Positions 54,142 through 63,548 of a stretch of DNA of 64,000 nt are shown here, piece after piece. Under the pieces are notes generated by a model, which was not told the DNA's origin, searched no databases, and saw only the letters and a list, made by a program, of their open reading frames with translations. Origin of the DNA: Pseudenterobacter timonensis (lineage in GTDB: Bacteria; Pseudomonadota; Gammaproteobacteria; Enterobacterales; Enterobacteriaceae); contig NZ_FCOP01000010.1 in the NCBI RefSeq assembly GCF_900021175.1, positions 506,940 through 570,939 on the forward strand, read 5' to 3'. Position numbers and translations under genes: made by a program. Position 1 is the stretch's first letter; every line of letters begins with the position of its first letter.

Positions 54142-54978
54142 GTGGACGTAAGACAAAGCATCCACAGCGCGCACGCAAAAACGCTGGATACCCAGGGGCT
54201 GCGCAACGAATTTTTAGTTGAGAAGGTCTTCGTTGCTGACCAATATACGATGGTCTACAGCCATATCGACCGCATTATCGTGGGCGGCATTATGCCCGTC
54301 GCACAGACCGTTTCCGTCGGTGGTGAAGTGGGTAAACAGCTCGGCGTCAGCTATTTTCTGGAACGCCGCGAGCTGGGCGTAATCAATATCGGCGGGCCAG
54401 GCACTATCACCGTGGATGGCCAGTGCTATGAGATCGGCCACCGCGACGCGCTCTATGTTGGGAAAGGGGCGAAAGAGGTGGTGTTTGCGAGCGTGGATAG
54501 CAACACACCGGCGAAGTTCTACTACAACTGCGCGCCGGCGCATACCACTTATCCGACTAAGAAAGTGACCCTGGCGGACGTCTCGCCCGTTACGCTCGGC
54601 GATAACCTCACCAGCAACCGCCGCACCATCAACAAATATTTTGTTCCCGATGTGCTGGAAACCTGCCAGCTCAGCATGGGGCTGACCGAGCTGGCGCCGG
54701 GCAACCTCTGGAACACCATGCCGTGTCATACCCATGAGCGCCGCATGGAAGTGTACTTCTATTTCAACATGGACGAGGACGCCTGCGTGTTCCACATGAT
54801 GGGGCAGCCGCAAGAGACTCGCCATATCGTGATGCACAACGAGCAGGCGGTGATCTCTCCCAGCTGGTCCATTCACTCCGGCGTAGGCACCAAAGCCTAC
54901 ACCTTTATCTGGGGCATGGTGGGCGAAAACCAGGTCTTTGATGATATGGACCACGTAGCGGTTAAGGATCTGCGCTAG
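54142..54978 (+). CDS. kduI: 5-keto-4-deoxyuronate isomerase
   Basis: Zinc cupin-fold isomerase that converts 5-keto-4-deoxyuronate to 2,5-diketo-3-deoxygluconate. The start is GTG at 54142 ([11 protein letters not shown]): GGAGG lies five bases before, and the 278 residues then equal E. coli KduI. The ATG at 54124 would add six residues. Zinc ligands are in [14 protein letters not shown] and SWSIHSGVG. It lies 59 bases ahead of kduD in one operon, as in E. coli, and carries two upstream KdgR-like boxes. Confidence 0.96.
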   Translation: MDVRQSIHSAHAKTLDTQGLRNEFLVEKVFVADQYTMVYSHIDRIIVGGIMPVAQTVSVGGEVGKQLGVSYFLERRELGVINIGGPGTITVDGQCYEIGHRDALYVGKGAKEVVFASVDSNTPAKFYYNCAPAHTTYPTKKVTLADVSPVTLGDNLTSNRRTINKYFVPDVLETCQLSMGLTELAPGNLWNTMPCHTHERRMEVYFYFNMDEDACVFHMMGQPQETRHIVMHNEQAVISPSWSIHSGVGTKAYTFIWGMVGENQVFDDMDHVAVKDLR

Positions 54979-55037
54979 TCGCAGGCAGGTAAGTTAATTC
55001 TGCCTGTGATAACAGGCGCTGAGAGTAAGGATTAAAC

Positions 55038-55799
55038 ATGATTCTGGATGCATTTTCTCTGCAGGGTAAAGTGGCGGTGGTTTCCGGCTGTGACACCGGT
55101 CTGGGCCAGGGTATGGCGTTAGGGCTGGCGGAAGCGGGCTGCGATATCGTGGGTATCAACATCGTTGAGCCGACCGAGACGATTGAGCGCGTTACCGCGC
55201 TGGGCCGTCGCTTTCTGAGCCTGACCGCCGACCTGCGCAAAATCGACGCTATCCCCGGTCTGCTGGATCGCGCGGTGGCTGAGTTCGGTCATATCGACAT
55301 TCTGGTTAACAACGCGGGTCTGATCCGTCGCGAAGATGCGATCAACTTCAGCGAGCAGGACTGGGATGACGTAATGAACCTCAATATCAAGAGCGTCTTT
55401 TTCATGTCCCAGGCGGCGGCGAAGCACTTCATCGCCCAGGGTAAAGGCGGCAAGATCATCAATATCGCCTCCATGCTCTCCTTCCAGGGCGGCATCCGCG
55501 TTCCTTCTTACACCGCATCAAAAAGCGGCGTCATGGGTGTGACCCGTCTGCTGGCGAACGAGTGGGCGAAACACAACATCAACGTCAACGCCATCGCGCC
55601 GGGTTACATGGCGACCAATAACACCCAGCAGCTGCGCGCCGACGAACAGCGTAGCGCAGAGATCCTCGATCGTATCCCGGCAGCCCGCTGGGGTCTGCCG
55701 AGCGATCTGATGGGGCCGGTGGTTTTCCTGGCTTCTGCGGCTTCCGATTACATTAACGGCTACACCATCGCCGTGGATGGCGGCTGGCTGGCCCGTTGA
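55038..55799 (+). CDS. kduD: 2-deoxy-D-gluconate 3-dehydrogenase (2-keto-3-deoxygluconate dehydrogenase)
   Basis: SDR enzyme that reduces 2,5-diketo-3-deoxygluconate to 2-keto-3-deoxygluconate, the last dedicated step before KdgK/KdgA. The 253 residues match E. coli. The nucleotide-binding SGCDTGLGQGMA opens the fold, NNAG is at about 90 and the catalytic pair is in YTASKSG. It follows kduI and ends at a long 12-bp stem hairpin. Confidence 0.96.
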   Translation: MILDAFSLQGKVAVVSGCDTGLGQGMALGLAEAGCDIVGINIVEPTETIERVTALGRRFLSLTADLRKIDAIPGLLDRAVAEFGHIDILVNNAGLIRREDAINFSEQDWDDVMNLNIKSVFFMSQAAAKHFIAQGKGGKIINIASMLSFQGGIRVPSYTASKSGVMGVTRLLANEWAKHNINVNAIAPGYMATNNTQQLRADEQRSAEILDRIPAARWGLPSDLMGPVVFLASAASDYINGYTIAVDGGWLAR

Positions 55800-55805
55800 T
55801 TATTC

Positions 55806-55841
55806 GATATAAACCTCTGCCTGCGGGCGGAGGTTTATATC
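55806..55841 (+). terminator. kduD hairpin
   Basis: Perfect 12-bp arms GATATAAACCTC/GAGGTTTATATC with a 12-base GC-rich loop. The usual T-run is absent, so termination is likely but not proven by sequence. Confidence 0.65.
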
Positions 55842-56101
55842 TTCGAACAGAGTTATCCATATAACCAAAGAGAAAAAATCCATATCCACAATAAAATTTT
55901 ATTACACACTGCGCTACAGGCCAGTAAAAATGAGGGTTAAATAATTAACAAATCGCTTTCAGCATAATTTGAAAGTGGAATATCCATCACAAATCCACCT
56001 GTTGTAGCTTAAAAATCCATATCTTCACGTTATCCTGCCTGACACTTTTTCCCGCTATTTCGTACCTTCAAATCACGTATAGCTGTTCGGGTAAAATAAC
56101 G
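55842..56101 (+). promoter_or_regulatory. araE control region
   Basis: A CRP-like site at 55976-55991 (TGGAATATCCATCACA, 8 of 10 consensus positions) is followed by AraC half-sites at 56005-56021 and 56026-56042. Further TCCATA motifs occur at 55856 and 55879, possibly upstream AraC half-sites. Confidence 0.7.
56005..56042 (+). promoter_or_regulatory. AraC I1-I2-like sites
   Basis: TAGCTTAAAAATCCATA matches the TAGC-N7-TCCATA I1 half-site. After four bases comes CACGTTATCCTGCCTGA, resembling E. coli I2 (...ATCCTACCTGA). The 21-bp repeat spacing equals that at E. coli araBAD. Confidence 0.82.
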
Positions 56102-57517
56102 ATGAGTTCAATATATCCCTCTTCCCTGACGCAAGGTGCGCTTCGCGATACCCGGCGTATGAATATGTTTGTTTCTGTGGCGGCGGCGGTTGCCGGGCTG
56201 CTTTTTGGCCTTGATATCGGCGTGATTGCCGGAGCGCTGCCGTTTATTACCGATCACTTTAGCCTGAGCAGCCGTCAGCAGGAGTGGGTGGTGAGCAGCA
56301 TGATGCTGGGCGCGGCGCTGGGCGCGCTGTTTAACGGCTGGCTGTCGTTCCGTCTGGGTCGTAAATATAGCCTGATGGTGGGAGCGGTACTGTTTGTGGC
56401 GGGCTCCATCGGCTCGGCCTTTGCCGGTAACGTCGAGATATTGCTGCTTTCACGCGTACTGCTGGGCGTGGCGGTGGGGATCGCCTCGTATACCGCACCG
56501 CTCTATCTTTCTGAAATGGCGAGTGAGAACGTGCGCGGCAAGATGATCAGCATGTATCAGCTGATGGTAACGCTCGGTATCGTGCTGGCATTTTTATCCG
56601 ATACCGCGTTCAGCTATACCGGTAACTGGCGCGCCATGCTCGGCGTGCTGGCGCTGCCCGCACTGCTGCTGATTGTGCTGGTGATTTTCCTGCCGAACAG
56701 CCCGCGCTGGCTGGCGCAAAAAGGGCGTCACGTGGAGGCGGAGGAGGTGCTGCGGATGTTGCGCGATACCTCGGAAAAAGCCCGGGAGGAACTGAACGAG
56801 ATCCGCGAAAGCCTCAAGCTGAAGCAGGGCGGCTGGTCGCTGTTTAAAGTCAACCGCAACGTGCGCCGTGCGGTCTTTCTCGGCATGCTGCTGCAGGCGA
56901 TGCAGCAGTTTACCGGGATGAACATCATCATGTATTACGCGCCGCGCATCTTTAAAATGGCGGGCTTTACCACCACCGAGCAGCAGATGATCGCCACGCT
57001 GGTGGTGGGGCTGACCTTTATGTTCGCCACCTTTATCGCGGTCTTTACCGTGGATAAAGCGGGGCGTAAACCGGCGCTGAAAATTGGCTTTAGCGTGATG
57101 GCGCTCGGCACCCTGATTCTGGGCTACTGCCTGATGCAGTTTGATAACGGCACCGCCTCCAGCGGCCTCTCGTGGCTGTCGGTAGGGATGACGATGATGT
57201 GTATTGCGGGTTATGCGATGAGCGCCGCGCCGGTCGTCTGGATCCTCTGCTCTGAAATTCAGCCGCTGAAATGCCGTGACTTTGGTATCACCTGTTCCAC
57301 CACCACCAACTGGGTGTCGAACATGATTATCGGCGCTACCTTCCTGACGCTGCTGGACGCCATTGGCGCGGCGGGCACCTTCTGGCTCTACACGGCGCTT
57401 AACGTCGCCTTTATTGGCGTGACGTTCTGGCTGATCCCGGAAACCAAAGGGGTGACGCTGGAGCATATTGAACGCAAGCTGATGGCGGGGGAGAAGTTAC
57501 GCAACATCGGTGTGTGA
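56102..57517 (+). CDS. araE: Arabinose/H+ symporter AraE
   Basis: Low-affinity, high-capacity L-arabinose:proton symporter of the sugar-porter major facilitator family. The 471 residues (E. coli 472) have 12 membrane helices, the RLGRKYSL and DKAGRKPAL loops, [12 protein letters not shown] near the end and [14 protein letters not shown] in helix 7. It lies directly after kduID as in E. coli. AraC- and CRP-type sites precede it, so arabinose induction is expected. A REP pair follows. Confidence 0.96.
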   Translation: MSSIYPSSLTQGALRDTRRMNMFVSVAAAVAGLLFGLDIGVIAGALPFITDHFSLSSRQQEWVVSSMMLGAALGALFNGWLSFRLGRKYSLMVGAVLFVAGSIGSAFAGNVEILLLSRVLLGVAVGIASYTAPLYLSEMASENVRGKMISMYQLMVTLGIVLAFLSDTAFSYTGNWRAMLGVLALPALLLIVLVIFLPNSPRWLAQKGRHVEAEEVLRMLRDTSEKAREELNEIRESLKLKQGGWSLFKVNRNVRRAVFLGMLLQAMQQFTGMNIIMYYAPRIFKMAGFTTTEQQMIATLVVGLTFMFATFIAVFTVDKAGRKPALKIGFSVMALGTLILGYCLMQFDNGTASSGLSWLSVGMTMMCIAGYAMSAAPVVWILCSEIQPLKCRDFGITCSTTTNWVSNMIIGATFLTLLDAIGAAGTFWLYTALNVAFIGVTFWLIPETKGVTLEHIERKLMAGEKLRNIGV

Positions 57518-57523
57518 TTTTAA

Positions 57524-57604
57524 AGCCGGGTGGCCTTCGCTTACCCGGCCTGGGTGAACTACGATACCTTGTAGGCCGGGTAAGGCGAAGCCGCCACCCG
57601 GCTT
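57524..57604. repeat. REP pair between araE and togB
   Basis: Inverted units GCCGGGTGGCCTTCGCTTAC and GCCGGGTAAGGCGAAGC ending CCCGGCTTTGTTTTT, between convergent genes. Confidence 0.8.
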
Positions 57605-57609
57605 TGTTT

Positions 57610-58896
57610 TTACCGCATCGCACGTCGCAAAATACGCTCCGCCTGGCGCTGGAAATCCGCCGCCGTCTCTTCCACGGTTTTCTGGCCGTAGTCGATATAC
57701 TGTAATGAGGTGCCAAACTGCGCCACGATCTGCGGATCGTCAAAGTAAGGGGAGACGGAGAGCTTCGCCGGCAGCGACTGCGCCAGACGCAGACCCGCCA
57801 CGGAAGGATCGTCCTCTTTAATGGTGCCATCTTCCGTCAGATACTGTACCGCGGCCTTGCTCAGCGGCACGCCGCGCTCCAGCCCCAGAGTATCGACCCC
57901 CTCTTTGCTGTTCAGCAGGAAGTTAACCAGCTTCGCCGCCGCCTGCGGATTTTTAGTCGATTTACCAATGGAGAGCATCTGCGCCGGTTTAAAGAAGAGG
58001 CCCGCGTCGGTTGCCCCTTCCAGCATCGGATAGCTGCCCAGCTCCAGCTTCGCCGGCGGCTTCAGGTTATCGGAATATTTTGTGATGGTGGAGTTCCACA
58101 TGTAGGTGCCGCCCCATTCGCCCTGGATCCACGGCTTCATCTCATACATGTTGCTCTTGCCAAAGGAGGCATAATATTTGGTGTCCGGCATCACGTGGCT
58201 GTCGATAAGCTTCTTGTACATCTGGAAAAACTCGACCCACTGCTCCTTGCTGTAAGAAAACTTCTTCGTTTTCTCATCCACCGCCGGGATATTGTATTTC
58301 TGAACCATGTACGAGTTCAGCAGCGCCAGGGTGTCCTGATGCTCCAGGATGACCGGGTAGTACTGCTTGCCGAGCTTGCTCTCGAAGGTTTTCCCCGCCG
58401 CCAGCAGTTCGTCCCAGCTTTTCGGATAGGCGATGCCCGCCTTTTTCCAGGTCTCATCGTTATAGTAAAAGACGCGGGCGGTCACGGAGACAGGAATACC
58501 GTTGAGCTTGCCGTTGATGGTGGTGGTTTGCAGCTCTTTCGGATCGAATTGCGTTAAGTCGATTACATCCTTCAGTTTGTTCAGGTCATAAAAGCCTTCG
58601 CCGTTCTTCGAGAAGATCGGCAGCCAGTTCCAGTTGGTCTGCATCACGTCGGGCTCGGTACCGCCCGCGATCTGGGTGGTCAGGCGCGAAAGATGGCCGT
58701 CCCAGCCGGTATATTCCGCCTTCACGTTAATATCCGGATTCTGCTTGTGGAACTCTTCCAGCGCCTTCAGGGTGACCTGATGACGTCCGTTGCCGCCCCA
58801 CCAGGACATCCGCAAATCCACATCCTGCGCCATCGATGGCAAAGCGGTCAGACCGAGGGTAGCGGAGATGGCTGCGCTTAAAAGCACTTTTTTCAT
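57610..58896 (-). CDS. togB: Oligogalacturonide ABC transporter, substrate-binding protein
   Basis: Periplasmic extracellular solute-binding protein (family 1) of the TogMNAB system. The 428 residues start at ATG 58896 (MKKVLLSAAISA) with GGAG eight bases before. A Sec signal peptide is cut after SMAQ/A-type site near residue 23. The body (WWGGNGRHQVTLKALEEF, GWDGHLSRLTTQIAGGTEPDVMQ) is the oligosaccharide-binding fold. It is the last gene of togM-togN-togA-togB, 13 bases after togA. Substrate call rests on sequence resemblance and the pectin context. Confidence 0.88.
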   Translation of the reverse strand: MKKVLLSAAISATLGLTALPSMAQDVDLRMSWWGGNGRHQVTLKALEEFHKQNPDINVKAEYTGWDGHLSRLTTQIAGGTEPDVMQTNWNWLPIFSKNGEGFYDLNKLKDVIDLTQFDPKELQTTTINGKLNGIPVSVTARVFYYNDETWKKAGIAYPKSWDELLAAGKTFESKLGKQYYPVILEHQDTLALLNSYMVQKYNIPAVDEKTKKFSYSKEQWVEFFQMYKKLIDSHVMPDTKYYASFGKSNMYEMKPWIQGEWGGTYMWNSTITKYSDNLKPPAKLELGSYPMLEGATDAGLFFKPAQMLSIGKSTKNPQAAAKLVNFLLNSKEGVDTLGLERGVPLSKAAVQYLTEDGTIKEDDPSVAGLRLAQSLPAKLSVSPYFDDPQIVAQFGTSLQYIDYGQKTVEETAADFQRQAERILRRAMR

Positions 58897-58909
58897 TTTT
58901 ATGACTCCA

Positions 58910-60037
58910 TTAAAGAGAGATGTTCTGCTCAGTTTTCGCGTCAAAAATATGACACTTATTCATATCGAACCGGAAATAGACCTTGCGATGTAGTCCCTTT
59001 TCAATCAAGGGCTTAGCTTCATCAGAAGGAATGCGGGCGGTCAGCTCGTAGTCGGCGACTTTTAGATAAACAAAAAATTCATGGCCCATGTTTTCGACCC
59101 GGACCATCTCACCGCTGCAACCGCCCTCTGCAAAGGGGGTGTCCGACAGCGAGACAAACTCCGGGCGAATGCCGTAGAAAATCTGCTGGCCGCGGTGGCT
59201 TGCAACCTTCTCCTGTAAACGGGGGCCGAGCGGCATGGTTTCGCTGCCGATGGTAAGCGCCTGGCCGCCCTCCAGCTCTACGAGCTGGCTGGAGCGAATA
59301 TTCATCTCCGGCGCGCCGATAAAGCCCGCGACAAACATATTTTTCGGCTTGTGGTAAAGGTTGTCCGGGGTGTCCACCTGCATGATGTGACCCAGCTTCA
59401 TCACGCAGATGCGATCGCCCATGGTCATCGCTTCCGTCTGGTCGTGGGTAACGTAGACGGTGGTTGCCGGTTTCCCCGACTGCTTCAGCTGCTTGTGCAG
59501 ATCGGAGATGCGGATACGCATGGAGGCACGCAGCTTGGCGTCGAGGTTTGACAGGGGTTCATCAAACAGGAACACGTCCGGTTTTTTCACAATCGCGCGG
59601 CCAACCGCCACACGCTGGGCCTGACCGCCGGAGAGCTGGCGCGGCAGGCGATCGAGCAACTCTTCCAGCTCAAGGATCTTCGCTGCCTCATTCACCTGCG
59701 CATCAATCTGCTCCTTCGGCAGCTTGCTCAGCTTCAGGCCAAAGGCCAGATTTTCACGCACCGTCATATGCGGGTAGAGGGCATAGTTCTGGAACACCAT
59801 CGCGATGCCGCGCTCTTTGGGGGCAAGGTTATTGACGACCTTGCTGCCGATACGTACCTCGCCGCCGCTGATGGTCTCCAGCCCGGCCAGCATGCGCAGG
59901 GTGGTGGATTTGGCGCAGCCCGACGGCCCGACAATCACCATAAACTCCCCTTCGGCGATGGAAAGATCGATAGCATGTACCGCTTTGAATCCGTTGGAGT
60001 AGACCTTTTCCAGTTTGTTGAAAATGACTTCAGCCAT
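58910..60037 (-). CDS. togA: Oligogalacturonide ABC transporter, ATPase
   Basis: MalK/UgpC-type ATPase of 375 residues driving TogMN. Signature LSGGQAQRVAVGRA, Walker B VFLFDEPLSNLDA, and H-loop TVYVTHDQTEA are intact, followed by a C-terminal OB/TOBE regulatory domain. The Walker A reads GPSGCAKST: the usual glycine before lysine is alanine (codon GCC). I believe the same residue occurs in Dickeya TogA, but this is from memory. It ends 13 bases before togB, and togN precedes it by 12 bases. Confidence 0.92.
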   Translation of the reverse strand: MAEVIFNKLEKVYSNGFKAVHAIDLSIAEGEFMVIVGPSGCAKSTTLRMLAGLETISGGEVRIGSKVVNNLAPKERGIAMVFQNYALYPHMTVRENLAFGLKLSKLPKEQIDAQVNEAAKILELEELLDRLPRQLSGGQAQRVAVGRAIVKKPDVFLFDEPLSNLDAKLRASMRIRISDLHKQLKQSGKPATTVYVTHDQTEAMTMGDRICVMKLGHIMQVDTPDNLYHKPKNMFVAGFIGAPEMNIRSSQLVELEGGQALTIGSETMPLGPRLQEKVASHRGQQIFYGIRPEFVSLSDTPFAEGGCSGEMVRVENMGHEFFVYLKVADYELTARIPSDEAKPLIEKGLHRKVYFRFDMNKCHIFDAKTEQNISL

Positions 60038-60049
60038 GGTATTTCCCTC

Positions 60050-60952
60050 TTAACCTTTAATTCCGCTGCTGGTCACGCCCTGTACGAAGTAGCGCTGTGC
60101 CAGGAAGAAGACGATGATGGATGGCAGAATGGAGATGCTCGCCATTGCCAGAATTTCGTTCCACGGCGCCCCTTCGGTGACGTCGATGGACATTTTGAGC
60201 GCCAGTGCGATCGGGTATTTATCCACGCTGTAGACATAGATCAGCGGCCCGATAAAGTCGTTCATCGACCACATGAACTGGAACAGGGCGACAGAGATAA
60301 TCGCCGGCTTCAGAATGGGCACCACCACATACCACAGCACCTGGAAAGAGTTGCAGCCGTCGATCTGCGCCGCCTCTTCCATGTCGCGCGGGACGCCGCG
60401 CAGAAACTGAATCAGCATAAAGACGAAGAACCCCTGCGTGGCGAAGGCCAGCGGCAGATAGAGCGGCATATAGCTGTTCAGCATCCCCATTTCGCGGAAC
60501 ATCAGGTACTGCGGGATCAGCAGGACGGTGCTCGGCAGCAGCATGGTGGCGATAAGGGTGGCGAACCAGAACTTCTTCCACGGGATCTCGAAACGGGCAA
60601 AGCCGTAGGCCACGATGGTGGAGGAGATAATGGTCAGAATGACTTTCGGGATCACATACTTGAAGGTGTTCAGCATGTAATGGCCGAAGGTATATTCAGT
60701 GCCGGTTTTCCAGCCGTTGATAAAGCCATCCCAGGTGGCGTGCGCGGGCCACAGGCTGAGCGTGGTGAAGATCTCATGGTTTGGCTTAAACGACGCCGAG
60801 AACATCCACACCAGCGGATAGAGCATCAGCAGGCCCACGATAAGCAGGATGACGTAACGGATGGACGCGTTAATCTTTTCCCGGCGCAGCGTGCGGGCGA
60901 CTTCATGTTCCGCCACGCTTCTCGCCGTAGAGAGCTGTTGAATATCAGCCAT
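60050..60952 (-). CDS. togN: Oligogalacturonide ABC transporter, permease TogN
   Basis: Inner-membrane permease of 300 residues with six membrane helices. The coupling EAA loop is MEEAAQIDGCNSFQVLWYVVVPILKP. It is of the MalG type (carbohydrate uptake subfamily CUT1). The start overlaps the end of togM by eight bases, indicating coupled translation. Confidence 0.9.
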   Translation of the reverse strand: MADIQQLSTARSVAEHEVARTLRREKINASIRYVILLIVGLLMLYPLVWMFSASFKPNHEIFTTLSLWPAHATWDGFINGWKTGTEYTFGHYMLNTFKYVIPKVILTIISSTIVAYGFARFEIPWKKFWFATLIATMLLPSTVLLIPQYLMFREMGMLNSYMPLYLPLAFATQGFFVFMLIQFLRGVPRDMEEAAQIDGCNSFQVLWYVVVPILKPAIISVALFQFMWSMNDFIGPLIYVYSVDKYPIALALKMSIDVTEGAPWNEILAMASISILPSIIVFFLAQRYFVQGVTSSGIKG

Positions 60953-61835
60953 TTTTGCCTCCCTTATCGGCAGAGTAAAAGACCCAGTATTTCGATGACT
61001 TAAAGGCTATTGCCGCAAAGACTGCCACCACCAGGAAGAGGATCCACGCCAGCGCCGCGCCGTATCCCATGTCAAAATATTTGAATGCCGTATCGTAGAT
61101 GTAGAGCGAGAAGAGGTAGGTGGAGTAGGTGGGGCCACCGCCGGTTATCACATATGGGCCGGTAAATTCCTGGAACGCCTGGGTGGTCTGCATAATGAAG
61201 TTAAAGAAGATCACCGGGGTAATCAGCGGCACGGTTACTTTCATAAACATCTGCCATTTAGAGGCGCCGTCGATCATCGCCGCTTCATATTGCGACTGCG
61301 GGACGTTCTGCAGCGCGGCGAGGAAGATGACCATCGCAGAGCCAAACTGCCAGACGCGCAGCAGCGTAACTGACATCAGCGCCAGCGACGGCTCGCCCAG
61401 CCAGTTCACCGGATCAAAGCCAAAGACGCCGATAAAGCTGTTGAGCAGACCATCAATGGCAAACAGCGCGCGCCACAGAACGGCGATCGCCACGGAGCTG
61501 CCGAGAATGGAGGGGATATAATAGGCAGTGCGGAAAAAGCCGATGCCGCGCAATTTAAAATTAAGGACAAACGCAATGCCCAGCGCAAACGCGAGCTTGA
61601 GCGGGATGGTTAAAAAGACATAGGCAAAGGTCACGCCCATCGATTTCCAGAAGAGGGTATCTTCGGTAAACATGTAGCGGTAGTTCTCTATGCCGTTAAA
61701 GACCGGCGGGCTCATCAGATCGTAATCAGTAAAACTGAGAAAGAACGATGAGACAAAGGGGAAGGCGGTAAAGAGTATCAGCCCGATGATATAAGGCGAT
61801 ATCCAGGCCAGCCCCAGCAGTTTGTTTTCATTCAT
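60945..61835 (-). CDS. togM: Oligogalacturonide ABC transporter, permease TogM
   Basis: Inner-membrane permease of 296 residues, MalF-type, six membrane helices, with the EAA loop YEAAMIDGASKWQMFMKVTVPLITP. First gene of the togMNAB operon; its ATG at 61835 lies after a 540-base gap with two KdgR-like boxes. Together the four genes encode a complete importer for di- and trigalacturonides. Confidence 0.9.
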   Translation of the reverse strand: MNENKLLGLAWISPYIIGLILFTAFPFVSSFFLSFTDYDLMSPPVFNGIENYRYMFTEDTLFWKSMGVTFAYVFLTIPLKLAFALGIAFVLNFKLRGIGFFRTAYYIPSILGSSVAIAVLWRALFAIDGLLNSFIGVFGFDPVNWLGEPSLALMSVTLLRVWQFGSAMVIFLAALQNVPQSQYEAAMIDGASKWQMFMKVTVPLITPVIFFNFIMQTTQAFQEFTGPYVITGGGPTYSTYLFSLYIYDTAFKYFDMGYGAALAWILFLVVAVFAAIAFKSSKYWVFYSADKGGKNG

Positions 61836-62037
61836 ACATACCTACCTGGTAATCAATGGTTAAAACGGAATCTGCTTGCGGTGCCACGCTGCAGGCGTTG
61901 TCACAACGCCTGCAGGCAAAGTCGTATGCCAGGTGTAACGGCCTCTCCATTTACCTGTTGATAAATAAACTGTTTGATGAGCAATTCAGGGCTGGTTCGG
62001 CACCATTTTAAAACAGCTGAACTGCTGTTCTTGATTA

Positions 62038-62056
62038 CTAAAACATCGTTTTATTT
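62038..62056 (-). promoter_or_regulatory. KdgR-like box 1 before togM
   Basis: CTAAAACATCGTTTTATTT, close to the KdgR consensus, about 205 bases before togM. Confidence 0.78.
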
Positions 62057-62113
62057 TATTTTATTGCTATTTGTTACCGCGTCATTCGCTAAATGGTGGA
62101 AATGTGATCAGAG

Positions 62114-62131
62114 TCGAAACGCTGTTTCAAT
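62114..62131 (-). promoter_or_regulatory. KdgR-like box 2 before togM
   Basis: TCGAAACGCTGTTTCAAT, palindromic GAAAC-GCT-GTTTC core. It overlaps the CRP-like site and may act with it. Confidence 0.72.
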
Positions 62132-62377
62132 ATGGTGAGGTGGGCGGCATTTTTCACCTTCGGCGATCGATTTTTCACCAAAAGCCAGCGGGAAGGAAAG
62201 GAAAGTGCAGCGGATGTAACGGGGGTTTTATAAACTTTGCGGAATACTACTAATGTTTGTAGTGCCTCAACAATTTGTAATAAGTTGCGTTCAGATAATT
62301 CTTAACTTCTTGTATTATGCCCGTTCACTCAGGCCTCGCGCCACGAACAGCACGTAACTGTGATAAGAAGAACTGGT

Positions 62378-63505
62378 ATGTCAGCGATGGATTTCAAGAA
62401 AAAAACGGAACTGGATTTTGCCCACTACGTCCCGCCTGCGGTACATCACGCTAAAGAGATTGACTTGCTCAGGTTACTGGAACTCCTGTTCGCCGCGAAA
62501 AAGCGCATTGTCGCCATCGTCTTCGCCTTCGCTGTGGCGGGTTTAGCGATTGCCCTGATGATGCCGCAAAAGTGGACCAGTAAAGCGGTGGTCACGCCCG
62601 CTGAGCAGACGCAGTGGAACGATCTGCAGCAGATGCTGGTGGCGCTGCAGGTGCTGGATGTCGGCGCGGGCGTTGACCGTGGCGACACTTTTAACCTGTT
62701 TATCAAGAAGTTCCAGTCTCAGTCGCTACTTGAAGAGTACATGAAATCTTCCCCTTACGTGATGGCGCAGCTTGAGAACGCGGAGGTTGATCCGCTGGAG
62801 CTGCATCGTGCCGTCGTCAACATCGCTGAAAAAATGAAAGCGCAAGATAACGCCGCGGCAAAAGATGCTGACAAAATGCCCTACACCTCCTGGACGCTGA
62901 GCTTTACCGCCCCCACGGCGGAAGATGCGCAGGTGGTGCTGAACGGCTATATCGACTATATCGCCAGCATTGTGCAAAAAGAGACGATGCTCAATATTCG
63001 TAACGTGCTGGCGCTGAAGACCCGTATCGAGAAAGAGCGCCTGGAGCTGGATCGCGTGCGGCTCACCAACGCCCACAACACCAATATGCAGCGCCTCAAC
63101 TACTCGCTGGAAGTCGCTAACGCGGCGGGCATTAAGAAGCCGGTCTACAGCAATGGCCAGGCGGTAAAAGATGATCCGGACTACTCCGTGGCGCTGGGGG
63201 CTGACGGTATCGCCGAGAAGCTGCGCATTGAGAAGTCGTTAAAGGATATCTCGGAGCTGAATGCCGACTTCCAGAACCGTCAATACCATCTGGCGCAGCT
63301 GGAGAAGTTGTCGGTGAACAACGTCAAGTTTGTGCCGTTCAGCTATCAGCTTTCGCCTTCGCTGCCGGTGAAAAAGGATGGCCCGGGTAAAGCGCTGATC
63401 GTCATTCTGGCGGCGCTGGTGGGCGGTATTCTGGCCTGCGGCGGCGTGCTGCTGAGAGAGGCAATCGACTCCCGTCAGCCGCTGCCGGAACCGGTACTGG
63501 AATAA
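62378..63505 (+). CDS. fepE: O-antigen chain-length regulator FepE (Wzz family)
   Basis: Polysaccharide co-polymerase that in Salmonella sets very long O-antigen chains (Wzz-fepE). The 375 residues have an N-terminal membrane helix (about 49-70), a long periplasmic coiled region and a C-terminal helix after the proline motif SPSLPVKKDGPGKA. Blocks such as AAGIKKPVYSNGQAVKDDPD match E. coli FepE. The ATG at 62378 is used; GTG at 62360 is a longer alternative. In E. coli the gene lies in the enterobactin cluster, so its place inside the pectin island is unusual. Confidence 0.9.
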   Translation: MSAMDFKKKTELDFAHYVPPAVHHAKEIDLLRLLELLFAAKKRIVAIVFAFAVAGLAIALMMPQKWTSKAVVTPAEQTQWNDLQQMLVALQVLDVGAGVDRGDTFNLFIKKFQSQSLLEEYMKSSPYVMAQLENAEVDPLELHRAVVNIAEKMKAQDNAAAKDADKMPYTSWTLSFTAPTAEDAQVVLNGYIDYIASIVQKETMLNIRNVLALKTRIEKERLELDRVRLTNAHNTNMQRLNYSLEVANAAGIKKPVYSNGQAVKDDPDYSVALGADGIAEKLRIEKSLKDISELNADFQNRQYHLAQLEKLSVNNVKFVPFSYQLSPSLPVKKDGPGKALIVILAALVGGILACGGVLLREAIDSRQPLPEPVLE

Positions 63506-63520
63506 ATCAGGCAGGACAAC

Positions 63521-63546
63521 AAAGGCGGCTTAACGGCCGCCTTTTG
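63521..63546 (+). terminator. fepE terminator
   Basis: Stem AAAGGCGGC/GCCGCCTTT with a six-base loop, ending TTTTGC, between fepE and convergent kdgF. Confidence 0.8.
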
Positions 63547-63548
63547 CA

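Larger units (their letters stand above)
61836..62377. promoter_or_regulatory. togM / fepE divergent control region
   Basis: No convincing gene in these 542 bases. KdgR-like boxes lie at 62038-62056 and 62114-62131. A CRP-like TGTGATCAGAGTCGAA is at 62103-62118, and an AACAGC/GCTGTT inverted repeat at 62012-62029. The part near fepE (62230-62377) is AT-rich and should hold its promoter. Confidence 0.6.

Noticed and set aside
62071..62253. A 60-codon frame in the togM-fepE gap
   Set aside because: It runs over the CRP-like and KdgR-like boxes, has no ribosome site, and its product shows no pattern; regulatory DNA is the better reading.
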